A stretch of 64,000 nucleotides of DNA from Isochrysis galbana (lineage: Eukaryota; Haptophyta; Isochrysidales; Isochrysidaceae), in the NCBI GenBank assembly GCA_018136815.1, contig CM030937.1, positions 3,399,820-3,463,819 of the forward strand, given 5' to 3'. Positions 44,860 through 54,811 of the stretch are shown here, in pieces. The translations under genes and the position numbers were made by a program. The number at the start of each line of letters is the position of its first letter. The stretch's first letter is position 1. The notes beneath the pieces were generated by a model. The model saw nothing but the letters and a program-made list of their open reading frames with translations, was not told where the DNA came from and did no database searches.

Positions 44860-45255
44860 CTACAGCCGCTCCTTCCTATCTGCTTCAAACAGAGTGCCCT
44901 TCAGCCACACCTGTATGCACACAGATTTTAGCCCCTCTTCCACGTGCGCTGCCACGGCCTTCTCCGCCTCTTCAACCATGTCCCGGTCATGAAAACCGAA
45001 CACAATAGCGCAGTCGTGGACACCTTTGTACCCCAATGGCTACTCGGATCACATACAGAAGGGTAGCGCACTCGTCCTTCCCCGCCGGACCGGCGGAAGG
45101 GCGGCAGACTTACGGACAGAGCCTTGAGCATGAATGCCCCAGGGGTCTCCCAACTCCCACTGCCCGTACATGTACCCACAGTCCTCGAGACGACCGGCCA
45201 CACTCAGGCCGCACCTGCTGCTCGTCGCGGCGTCCACTCCCCCTCCCGCCCCCAT
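44860..45255 (-). CDS. Small two-exon protein of unknown family
   Basis: Exons 45255-45114 and 45023-44860, with a strong donor (gtaagt) and in-phase joining (GSV|R|VHDCA), give about 101 aa. The sequence looks genuinely coding: RLEDCGYMYGQWELGDPWG, then VHDCAIVFGFHDRDMVEEAEKAVAAHVEEG, KSVCIQVWLKGTLFEADRKERL. The tail is alpha/beta in character, with an amphipathic helix rich in Glu/Ala. I do not recognise the family. It points away from the PDZ/RING-CH gene, and the two starts are separated by a 0.5-kb GA tract. More N-terminal exons are possible, because the frame upstream of the ATG closes quickly. Confidence 0.55.
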
Positions 45256-45337
45256 CCATCCGGTCTTCCTCTACAAAGACATGAAGATGGGCCTTCTCCA
45301 CGAGTAGGATTTCCCTTTCCACCGGCGAGCTATGAAG

Positions 45338-45857
45338 CAGAGAGTTGGAAGAGAGGAGGAGAGAGGAGGGAGAGGAAGGGAGAGAGAGAGAGGAGGGAGG
45401 AGAGGGAGAGAGACACGAGGGGGCCAGAGGGAAAAGGCGGGAGGAGAGAGAAAAGAAGGATGAGAGAGGAGACAGAACCGAGAGAAGGAAGGGGTAGGCA
45501 GACGAGGGCGAGGAGGAGGGACCCAGAGAGATTAGGAGGTGAGAGAAGCAGGAGAAGGGGAGAAAGGAGGGGGAGAGAGAATGGGGGAGGAGGCGCGAGA
45601 ATTATGTGTGAGAGAGAGAACGAGAGAGGGAGGGGAGGGAGCGAGCGTGAGAAAAACAGAGGAGAGAGAAGAGAATCAGAGAGAAGAAGAGAGAAGTGGG
45701 AGAAGGAGGAGGGTAGGAGGGAGGCCGCGAGCGAGGGAGAGAGAGGGAGAGGGAGGGAGGGAAGGGGAGAGAGAGAGAGGTGACTGAGAGAGTGAGCGGA
45801 GAGAGAGGAAGAGAGCGAGAGAGAGAAGGGAAGAGATCCTGCTCTCGGGCAGCCACC
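45338..45857 (+). promoter_or_regulatory. 0.5-kb GA-rich polypurine tract between divergent genes
   Basis: 45338-45836 is over 90% purine on the + strand (gagagagg, gggagg units). It ends 20 nt before the Kozak-like 'gccaccATG' of the + gene. Frames on either strand give only Arg/Glu/Gly or Leu/Ser/Pro repeats and should not be called genes. Confidence 0.6.
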
Positions 45858-48800
45858 ATGCCCGTGGCGTTCAGCGCCACACTCCGCCCATCCTTTTACG
45901 CAGAGCGGCTTCGCGAGCCGTCGCTCTGCCGAGCACTGTGCCACCTCGCTGCACTTGCCGCTCTCCTCTCTCTCCCCACCTCACTCTGCTGCCTTTGCCG
46001 GCTCTCTCCTCTCCTCTCCTCCACCTCTGCCTCGCACGCCCTCGACGCCGCCCAGGCGCTCTTCCCCGCCGGCCTCGAGCTCGTCTTCAACGGGAGCCAC
46101 GCGCAGCTCAGGCCTGAGCCAGCAGAGCAGCACAGCGACGAAGAATCCGGCCGGTACGTCTGCTGGGAGGAGGATGCGGGTAGCTGGTGCGCGCTGCTGG
46201 ACGATGAGGGGCTGCTCCGGCCCATCCGGCTTGAGCTGCCGCAACAAGTCATCGATTTCTTCTCGACAGACTTGCCACAGCCATTTGGGTGAGCGCGCAA
46301 CACACCGCCAGCCAGAAGCCTCGCACTGTGCAGCCCTCGCTTCGCGGCGCGAACTGCGACCGGCCATCAATCTCGAGCATGACCGCCCCACGCCATCGAA
46401 CCACGCTCACCCCGCTCGATCTCGCCCTCCCATATGTATGTACAGCCTCTCGCCCGCTCGTATCGGCGCTCTCCTCCTTGGCGTGGACACTCCGCTACTG
46501 CTCGATGGCTTCCCAAACGTCAACGAGTACGCCGTTGGCGAGGTGGTGCACTTGCAGCGAGGGTGGAGGACGCTCCTCTACGGCGCCGGCTGGGAGCCGG
46601 CAAGGGTGCTTAAACGCCGGCCTGCGCCGGACGTGCGCAACTTTATATACACGCTCTCCATCGGGAGTGGAATGGACAAGAGGAGTCCAGGAGGACACGC
46701 GGATGGCAAGACCGCAGGAGAGGATCATTCCGGGCGAGCAGGCGCCGAAGGGGGCGGTCCCGCCGCCGAAGGCGCGCGCCGTCCTGGAGACGAGGGTAGT
46801 AGCGATACGTTTGTGCCTGCCGCAACAGTGGAGCGGTCGATCCTCGACGTGCGCCGGGCGCCCGCGCTCGTGTTGGCTTCGGAGGAAATGCTCGAGGCCT
46901 CCGCGCTTGGCGTCAAGCCCGAGTGGGGCGGGGGCGCGTCCTGGCGCGAGAGGATGCTGGCGTTGCGGGCCAGTGTCGTAGTTAGCCCCTCGCAAGTGCA
47001 CATCTTGCAAGGCTTCACGCCATACTTTGGTCAGTACTGGCAGTACGAGTCCATGGCGGACACGCCGGTACGGTCGACTAGAGCCGATTTGAGGGTTGAT
47101 GACAGCGGCCAGACCAGTGATTCTGCGGGGCGGGGGCAGCTGTATGCGGCGGCCAGGATGCATGCGCCGATAGGCATGGCCCTCGCTTTAATGTGCGCTG
47201 AAGAAGAGGGCGCACTAGAGGAAAGGACGGCGAGCAATCCCGAGGGCACGGGCGCGACTCGAGGGGTGGTGGTCTGCTCTCGCTCACACGTTGCTCGTCG
47301 CCTCGCCCCGCTGCGCTCGCAAGACTGGATCGTTCGTGGCCTCGAGGGCATCTGGGGCTTGCACACATGGGCCTTCGCGGCGGCGACACTTCTTGTTGGC
47401 TACACGCGGCAGCTGCTCTACACTGTCCCCTTCTTCGTTGCCGTGCAAGTGCCTGCAGTGTACGTTGGGGTCAACCTGCTTCGGCACGTCGATAGCCCTG
47501 CCACATCCTTACGCGTTGCCGCCGTGATGGCAGCATATGCGTCGACGTTGTTCTGGACCATGGACGAAGCTCTTGCAATCATTACAGCGGTAGCGGAGAC
47601 TATAGCTGACCGGATGCAGGACGCTGGGATGCTTTGCACTCACGGACAAGACGGGGGGAAAGACGCGGGCCAGGAAGACGAGTACAATGGCGGATCGGTT
47701 GAGGAGGTGGCCGGCAGCACGGACGGTCAACAATATGGCTCTAGCAGCACATCTTCGGACACTTGTTCCGAGGAGACGTTCCTCTCCGTGGATGGCATCC
47801 ATTCCACGATTAAGGCAGATGCCCCTGCCGAGGCGCCCCTAGTCTCGGCCGAGGCACCTCAAGACACCTCTGCTCACAGCCGCACGACTTCCGATCTTGC
47901 TCGCGCGATTGAGCCAACTGAGGCTCTCTACCGCCAACGCCTTGCCGAGCTGGAAGCCCTCCACGAGATAGAGAAGACGTTGAGTGACCACGGGGTGGAA
48001 GCGGCCGAGGAGGCGGCGGTGGCGCTTGCTGCCACGCTCAATCATCGCAGGGAAACGGGGGACTTCGCCGAGGGCCAGATTAGGACGAGAGGAGACGACG
48101 CAGATGGCACACTTGCTACCGTTGCTCTTAACGAGCCTTCGTTTCGGCGGCTCCAGGTGAAAATCAGCAAGCCGTCAATCGAAAGTCGACTGGGCGTGGG
48201 ATTAAGATCTGGTCCAGAGGAGATGCGCTTCCACCCTCGGAGCGGGCTGACGCCAGCTGAAGCCAAGATCCTCGCATCTGTTGGTACTCCCACGGCCACG
48301 TGCGCCGCCTCCGAGTTGGACGCTGACCTGGGACGCCGGACGGTCGATGACTCAATAGGCATGTCGGGCAAAGAGGGCGGGGATGAGGGCGCGCTTGTGC
48401 TTCGTTTGACGGGAGCCCGGGTCGTCGAGGTCGAGAAGGGGTCTCTGGCAGCTATCGCGGGCATTCAGGCCGGCGATTGGGTCGTGAGCGTGGATGGGAC
48501 GGCTGTGGATGGCGCGATCGATGCGGCAAGCCTAATGCGAGAGAGCACAGCGCCCATCCTCACCATTGAGCGAGGTCCGCCTGGAATCACCTGGGGATTG
48601 AGCGAAGATCTCGATCATCAGGCACAACCTGGGACAGCACATGGCACGGAGCGATGGTGGCATGCAACAAATACTCACTCATCTCGGCCTGTGCCGCCTC
48701 GTTGGCGAGTCCGAGCCGCCGACGGTTACTGCTACCACTCGTTCAATGCGGAGTCCTTCCAGACGATCCTTGAGACGTTGAAGTGGCTGCAAAGGCTCAC

Positions 48801-50264
48801 TTTGACGCCTGTGCTAGTACTGCTCCTTGCGTGTTGTTTCCTTCGTGCGAAGCTTCGAGCTTTCGAAGGTGAAGAGGAAATGGTGAGAGCGCCGCCTTTG
48901 CCGTTACCAGTTCGCGTGCGTGCCGTGCAAATACATTCAGCGATTCCCGCGGCCTGAACGGGTGGAACCAGCGTTGCATCGTGCGCTTCCTAAGAAGGCA
49001 TCACCTGATATCGTACGTTGCATCCTTGCCGTTCATCCCCTTTATGCAGGTGAGGCGCGGTGGCCGCCGAGGGCCTTCCGGTGTCTTCATCTCGACGAAT
49101 GCTGCGGAAGCCGCCCGAGCGCCGGCAGTTGCAGGCGATGATGAGGGCACTCTTGGCGGCGCTGATGAAGAGCTTGTCTGTCGCATTTGCTTCGCAGGCG
49201 CGGAGGCTGGCAAGCTCGTCTCACCTTGCTTGTGCTCGGGTTCGATGCGTTTCGTCCATCTGGAGTGCCTGGAAACCTGGAGGAGACGGTCCGCCAACCC
49301 CCAATCTTACTATCAGTGTGAGAACTGCCTGTATCGATACTCCTTTCGACGCGCTCTCTATGCACAGGTGCGTTGGTCGAGCGAGACTGGGATGCAACAG
49401 GTGGCATGCGAAAGGAAGTGTGAAGCGTTTCTGCCCCCACCCCCACCCCCCCTGCCCACCGTGATTTACCGATCGTTCCTGCGCATCACCAACTCAGCGT
49501 GCACATCCTTTCCATAGGTACTCCGCTCAGCGCTCGTCTTGCATCTCGTCTCGTTGGTGGCCCTTCTCATCCTCTTGACGACGTGCTCCGTCGCCACCCA
49601 AGCCATTGACCGGCGCTTCTTCGGCTCCTCCCTTTCGCAACTGGAATACTTTCAACTCCCGCCACTTATCGATGACATCGGAGATTTTTCCAGCCCTACT
49701 CGTCGTGGAGACATGGATTCCCGTGGACGCTCCTCGCTCGACGAGGACGGCAGCGTGCTCTTACCCATTGCCCCACACTTGAAATCGTGGCTGGACGGTT
49801 TTGGGATCGACCTACCGTACGTAATGGCGTCGCTTTCCTTAGTCGGCGTTGCCGGCTTCCTTTCTCTCGGTCTCATCGGCCCTATGCTTTGGCATCGTGG
49901 CCAGCACGATGCTGTTTTCCTGCTCATCGTGCTCGTCGGCGTTTCTCGCGCCTTCTGGCTCATTTACAAGTACACCTGCAGACTCTCGGCCTCCTTGCTC
50001 ACAGAAGCAGAGAAGCTCGTCGTCGACGTGGGAGTGTCCGCCCCAGTTCACCAGGCCACTTCGACCCCAGCCACACGCCAACCTCAGGCGGAAGCACGCA
50101 TCGCGGCGCAGGTGGTAGCCCCACCGCTGCCAACAGGAGATCAGCATCACTCCGGAGACGGGATGCAGATTGCGCCGACCGACGACGCGAACGAGTCGGC
50201 GATGAACGGTGGCATTGGGTTTTCTTGCCGGCGTACGACCTCCCCCATACCGACGAGACACTGA
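45858..50264 (+). CDS. Membrane protein with PDZ and RING-CH (MARCH-type) domains
   Basis: Exons 45858-46288, 46446-48882, 48941-49012, 49050-49367 and 49518-50264 keep phase throughout and give about 1334 aa. An N-terminal signal-like segment (LAALAALLSLPTSLCCLC) is followed by a long novel region. That region has hydrophobic stretches at 47.37-47.6 kb (WAFAAATLLVGYTRQLLYTVPFFVAVQVPAVYVGV, split here). A PDZ-like domain lies at about residues 720-855 (LGVGLRSG...VVEVEKGSLAAIAGIQAGDWVVSVDG). Then comes a helix (LTLTPVLVLLLACCF). The RING-CH domain ELVCRICF...PCLCSGSMRFVHLECLETW...YQCENC has all eight Zn ligands, and further helices follow (LHLVSLVALLILL, ASLSLVGVAGFLSLGLIG, AVFLLIVLVGVSRAFWLIY). 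Predicted membrane E3 ubiquitin ligase. The third intron is only 37 nt. The second acceptor is uncertain (48940 or 48910). Confidence 0.8.
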
Positions 50265-50590
50265 TGGTGTTCATGCACCTCACTTTCATCGCCCCTGATA
50301 TGCAAGAAATTTGCCCTCCAGCGGATATGCGCTGATAGCATTACGATTGATTACGGCTTGCGTGCGGCGCAATTCTGCCCTTCGGTAGCTACGTGGCGTC
50401 GCACGCGCCCTTGATTACAATAGGACACTATGATGGATGGGTGACGACGTGGATGAAGGGTGCTTGTGCTATCTCTCCACGGTAGTGCTGTACTATTTTT
50501 CTAGCACGGACAACCCGGTGCCTACCCTTGAGGGAAAAATTTGTAACTTGTGGGACCTCAGCACCGCCTAAATAAAATAATAAAATAAAA
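50265..50590. other. 3' flank, no gene
   Basis: Unique sequence after the stop, ending in an A/T microsatellite (taaataaaataataaaataaaataa, 50570-50595) that is the tail of the next repeat. Confidence 0.4.
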
Positions 50591-51315
50591 TAATTAATGT
50601 TATATCCTAGCCAACCCCACTAGCTAATTGGACACAACTTTTCCGTCCCGGAATCCCGCCATGCCTGACGAGCCAGGTGTCCGAGTGCTACCGGGGGGAG
50701 GGGGCAAGTGCCCCCTCCCTTCGATATTTGTCCTCCCCCCAGTGCACGCACCGACCCCGCGCACCCCAGCACGTCCTCTCCTCGAGTCCACGCTGGGGGA
50801 AAACCCCTTTCGGGTAAAAGCAACGCGGGGGGGGGGGGGGGGGGGGGGCACTCGTGAATAGGGGCCCAGGAGCGCTAATCTCTCCTCGCCGAAGCGAGTG
50901 GCCGCGGCGAGCCGCGGCCCTTCCCCCCTGGCTCTGGCGCCCCCGTCTTCTCTTACCCAAACGGGGCGAGAAGACACGTTTCTGCCGGAGGGGAGAGCTG
51001 CCGCTCCCCCCTCCCCTCCCTCTTCCCTTTTCCTCCTCTCTTCCCTGCGGCGGGGGCCCATGGCGCGCGCCTGCGGCCCCTCTTCAGGTCCCCAGGTGGC
51101 CGGCAGGGGCCTGGGAGCGCAACTCAGGGGGCAGGTGAGGCTGGGGCATGGCCCTGGCCCCTCCTGCCTCTCCCTCGCTGGCTCTCGAGCCCCTGCCAGT
51201 CGACTGGAGCTGGCTGGGGGGTCCTGATCAGGGGGGCCCAGGGGGAGGAGGGCTGGTCAGAGGGATGGGCAGGCCACGACGGGCTAGGGCGGGCGAGTCA
51301 GGCGGGCCTGTGGGG
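50570..51315 (-). mobile_element. Dispersed short LINE derivative (inverse of 10.5-11.05 and 13.84-13.98 kb)
   Basis: 50600-50760 is the inverse of 13841-13982. 50720-51240 is the inverse of 10545-11040, including 'ttttcccccagcgtgg..tcgaggagagg' and the Gly/Arg-rich frame. A run of about 23 G lies at 50826-50848. There is no domain-bearing frame. Confidence 0.6.
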
Positions 51316-51321
51316 AGAGGA

Positions 51322-51470
51322 ATAAATATAAACCTTTTAATAGTCTCACCGCACACGCGGCCGTGGAACCTCTACTTTCTACTCACGTAGGAAACTTTCT
51401 ACACCCCCACTTCCCCGGCCCTTCTCCCCCCGCCATAAGGCGACTCCCCCCGTCCCCCCGTGCACTACTA
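51322..51470 (-). mobile_element. LINE 3' end fragment
   Basis: On minus it matches the 3' end at 4872-5033 ('gcgactccccc', 'gaaagtttcctac', 'gactattaaaagg'). The T-rich tail here is 'tttatatttatt'. Confidence 0.6.
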
Positions 51471-51473
51471 GGG

Positions 51474-51682
51474 GCACAGTGTGAGAAAAAGTCCCGCTGG
51501 GGGACAATAAGAAAAAACTGGGCTCAAGCGGACAAGTCCCCGGCACCCGGGGAGACAGCCGCGAGAGGCGAGGCGGGAGGGGTGAATTCTCTCGGGGGAG
51601 GATTAGAGAGGGTGAGGGCCCGGCGAAACAACTGAAATGCAGCGACCGGGAAACATAAGTTCTCTGTCGTTCACCGACAAGT
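51474..51682. repeat. 205-bp inverted repeat arm (partner 53750-53960)
   Basis: Near-identical to the reverse complement of 53750-53960. The shared block includes 'aagtccccggcacccgggga' and 'gaattctctcgggggagg'. The partner belongs to a short LINE derivative with an MEGG start at 54077, so this is a fragment of the same family. Confidence 0.8.
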
Positions 51683-52330
51683 GATTTGACAACTCTACGA
51701 TAGATCGATTTATTTATCATAAACATATCATTAAATTATGTTACGAATGGTGCCCCCAGCGCCCTTTCAAACATGCCACACAGACTAGAAATCAGGCTCT
51801 AGACGCGCACATATGGACTGCCTGCGCGTCGCCATGCGGCGCACAGACAGTCCATACACATATCTTACGAATACACACGCGCACTGCCCCCGCAATTCGA
51901 CCCCTTCGAGCCCTGTAGTCGATCTGCTGACCGGCCGCGCCTGCCGAGAGAGACGCCAACTCTGACTTTTCAGCTAGGGAAGCTTGCTGCGAGGCGGGTG
52001 TGGGCTGGGGCGGGGTCAGGTGCTGGGTATGGCACACCCAGGCCAAGGCCGGGCGGGGGGCTCGCGCTGCGCGCGCGCTGCTCGCACCTGGCTTCTGGCG
52101 CTCGTCTGCGCGCTGCGAAGGGGGGGGAGTGCGAGAACGACCTAAAGGTGAGCGCGGCGAGCGTGAAGGGGCACATCGCGGCAGGCAGCGTGGGGGGGGC
52201 TTACCACTGGTGTTGGCCGCGCGAGTACACCCCTGTGGCAAGCTGGGCTGCCAGAGAGGAGTGGGGGAAGGGGGGGGGAGGGGAGCGGCGCGCGGTGGGC
52301 CTCCGCGGCCGCTGCAGCGGCTAAGTCCCC
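51683..52330. other. Possible short gene remnant, unresolved
   Basis: Contains an inverted pair around 51800-51860 (atatggactgcctgcgcg / gcgcacagacagtccatacacata). Beyond that it has low-complexity G-rich frames. No family is recognised. Confidence 0.3.
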
Positions 52331-53053
52331 GGCACCCGGGGAGATAGCCGCTGGAGCGAGCCCTTATTGTCACCTTTCGGCACCAGAACCTCACACCGTG
52401 GATAGGGGTGAAGGGCTTAGATATGGTCCGGTGGCCGGTGGCCCGTGCCCCCCCCCCGGTGATCATTCCCCCCCTTCCTCCTGTGTCTCCGAGTGGGCGG
52501 CGGTCTCAGCCCCGACTTATCCTGTAAACAGGTGCGGGACTTACCTATTTTTCGGTGAGCGGAGCTCTCGCTCCGCCCACCCCCTTCTCCGCTTCTCCGC
52601 GCTCTCTCTCCCCTCTCCTGCGGCCTGCGGCACGCGCGATGGCGCGCCTGCGGCAGGCCTGCAGCTGCCCCTGGCGACCCCTGGAGGCTCCTGGAGGCCA
52701 GCTCTGGGGGCAGAGGAGGCTGGGATTGGGCCCTGGCCTCCCCTGCCTCTCCCTCGCTGGCGCTCCTGAGCCTCTGGGCCCCCCAATCTGCACCTGTCTG
52801 CCTGTCGACCAGGGGGGGAGGGGGGGTTGGAGCGATGGGCTGGTCACGAGGGGCCAAGATGGGCGAATGGGGCGAGCCTGCGGGGAAGGGAGTGGGTCAG
52901 TAGGGCAGTGGCCTCCTAGCAAGCCATCAGGCGTGCCAGGAGGATGGGTGGTTCCTCCCCCATGGCAGGGGAGGAGTGGAGAGAGGGGGGGGCTCGTGCC
53001 CCCCCATGGGCGAACTAAGTATAAACTTAGTTGCTCAGCACCGCCTAAAAAAA
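52331..53053 (-). mobile_element. Short LINE derivative (inverse of 14.55-15.13 kb) beside a T-tract end
   Basis: On minus a perfect hairpin (arms 53032-53025 and 53020-53013, 4-nt loop), then ATG at 53007 opening MGGHEPPLSPLLPCHGGG. The copy runs to 52400 with the same block order as 14.55-15.13 kb. 53047-53053 is the T-tract end (on minus) of another fragment that abuts the hairpin. Confidence 0.65.
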
Positions 53054-53459
53054 TCTTCTCAATATTCTCACCAATGTTACAGATGACAGATGGTCTTCCA
53101 TCTATCTCTCTTACCTTTCTTCCTCCCCTTCAGTAGGGAGGGATCCTCTTCACGCAGGGAAGGATCATCTTCACGCAGGACGCAGGCAAGGGCGACGGGC
53201 CTCTCTCCTCTCTCTCTTCTTTCTCTCTCGTGTACAAAAGGCGGCGGACACTGTCCTTTGGACTTTGGACAAGCCCGTACACTAATAGACAAAACAAATG
53301 GATAAAACACCCGCACTATGCCATTTCACACGAAAAGAGTGCGACTAGGGCATTGGGGCTAAGTAGGGCTCTTGCACTGGCCGGCCCATGTAAAGGCACT
53401 TCATTCAGGCCAAAGCGACGTCCCGCTCTAACCGATCTTTCGGACGTTTGACTCAAAGC

Positions 53460-53650
53460 TGTACATGATTCAAGTCACGACTATAGTCAGACGCATAGTC
53501 AAGCTCCCATGCTATGACTAGTAGTCAATAGTCAGAGGGCTATCTATGACTAGTAGTCAATAGTCAGAGGCTATGGCATGACTTGACTATGCTAGTCAGG
53601 GAGCCGACTTGACTACGACTAGAGCAGCGCGACTATAGTCACTGCCACTG
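53460..53650. repeat. Cluster of nested GACTATAGTC-type palindromes
   Basis: Perfect palindromes 'gactatagtc' occur near both ends (about 53478 and 53630). Between them are many 'agtca/tgact' half-sites, and 'ctatgactagtagtcaatagtcagag' occurs twice about 34 bp apart. It can fold in many ways. Confidence 0.75.
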
Positions 53651-53749
53651 CGCAAGCGCGCGAGCAAACAAAGCGCAAAGCATGGCAGAGCGCGCTGCGC
53701 GCCGCCTGTCAATCAATGCCTACGTATTGCGGGTTGCGGGTTGCGGAGC

Positions 53750-54106
53750 CGGTGAACGACAGAGAACTTACGTTTCCCGGTCGCTGCATTACAGTTGTTT
53801 CGCACGGCCCTCACCCTCTCTAATCCTCCCCCGAGAGAATTCTCCTCTCCCGCCTCGCCTCTCGCGGCTGTCTCCCCGGGTGCCGGGGACTTGTCTGCTT
53901 GAGCCCAATTTTTTCTTATTGTCCCCCAGCGGGACTTTTTCTCACACTGTGGATAGTCTGGGCAGTCTGGGTGAGCCCCCTCTGCATGCCAAGAGGCGGC
54001 GCAGGGGGATGGATGGTTCTCGCCCCCCATGAGTGAGGGGAGTCGAGAGAGTGGGGGGGCGCAAGGCCCCCCTCCATGCCGACCAATCACATCAGATTAG
54101 TGAGGT
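53750..54106 (-). mobile_element. Short LINE derivative, 5' part
   Basis: On minus a hairpin (arms 54101-54095 and 54088-54082, 6-nt loop), a 4-nt spacer, then ATG at 54077 opening MEGGLRAPPLSRLPS, like the 5526 start. The frame runs into the block duplicated (inverted) at 51474-51682. Confidence 0.6.
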
Positions 54107-54179
54107 AACACCCTAACACGAAGGGCACGCAACACACATGCCCTGCAACGCCCACAAACCAACCACAACAGGAAACCAC

Positions 54180-54406
54180 ACGAAAGACAACAGCCAGTCG
54201 CTCGATGGCGCAGGAGGAAGTAGGCAACCAGACTATCTGGGGCTGGTACACGTCGCCCGCCACTGGAAATCCCAAATTCCGAGCCCCTAAATAGAGCACG
54301 AGGGGACGAGCCGCAAGGCAGGAGGAGGGGGTGAGAAAGGGAGCGGGCGTGGCTACGAGCTACTTATTTAGGGCCGCGCGCGTGGTGGGAATATTAAGAT
54401 TTTTTT
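54180..54406 (+). mobile_element. LINE 3' UTR fragment (+), T-tract end
   Basis: Matches the minus-strand 3' UTR at 63.1-62.87 kb (acgtcgcccgccactggaaa, cccctaaatagagcacgagg). It ends 'ggaatattaaga' plus a T-run (54400-54406). Confidence 0.65.
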
Positions 54407-54811
54407 GATCTTGATTGACCACAACCACGACGACAGGATTCCGCTCGACCCTCGTCATCAATAAGCTGAAAATAGGTGCGGCCCCCGCACTCCGAATACG
54501 CATCACAAGTAATCCGACACAGGCATTGAACGCGCTGAGGGGAAGATCTTGTCAGCTAAGACGACCGTAACAAGATGGAGATGGAGATGGAAAGCGCAAG
54601 TGCTGGAGTCCTCAAGAAACGACAGCTTACGGTGAGGCAACAGCGAGCAGAGCTCTGAGAATATACGCCGCGATGTGAACATCCTCAGTAGCACGTTCCT
54701 GGGCAAAGCCAATCCTGACTATCATGGCACATGTGACAGAGGAGCAAGCGGCATTGACTCATCGGCAGGGCTTTCATCTATTGCGGTTTTTCGTATTGAC
54801 TTGCACGCTCG
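54407..54811. other. Intergenic / 3' flank of the minus-strand gene
   Basis: Unique sequence of mixed composition with no supported gene. Part is likely 3' UTR of the LEA14-like gene. Confidence 0.35.

Noticed and set aside
45330..45944. Minus-strand frame of about 200 codons rich in Leu/Ser/Pro
   Set aside because: It is the complement of the GA tract; purine tracts leave all frames open. No domain.
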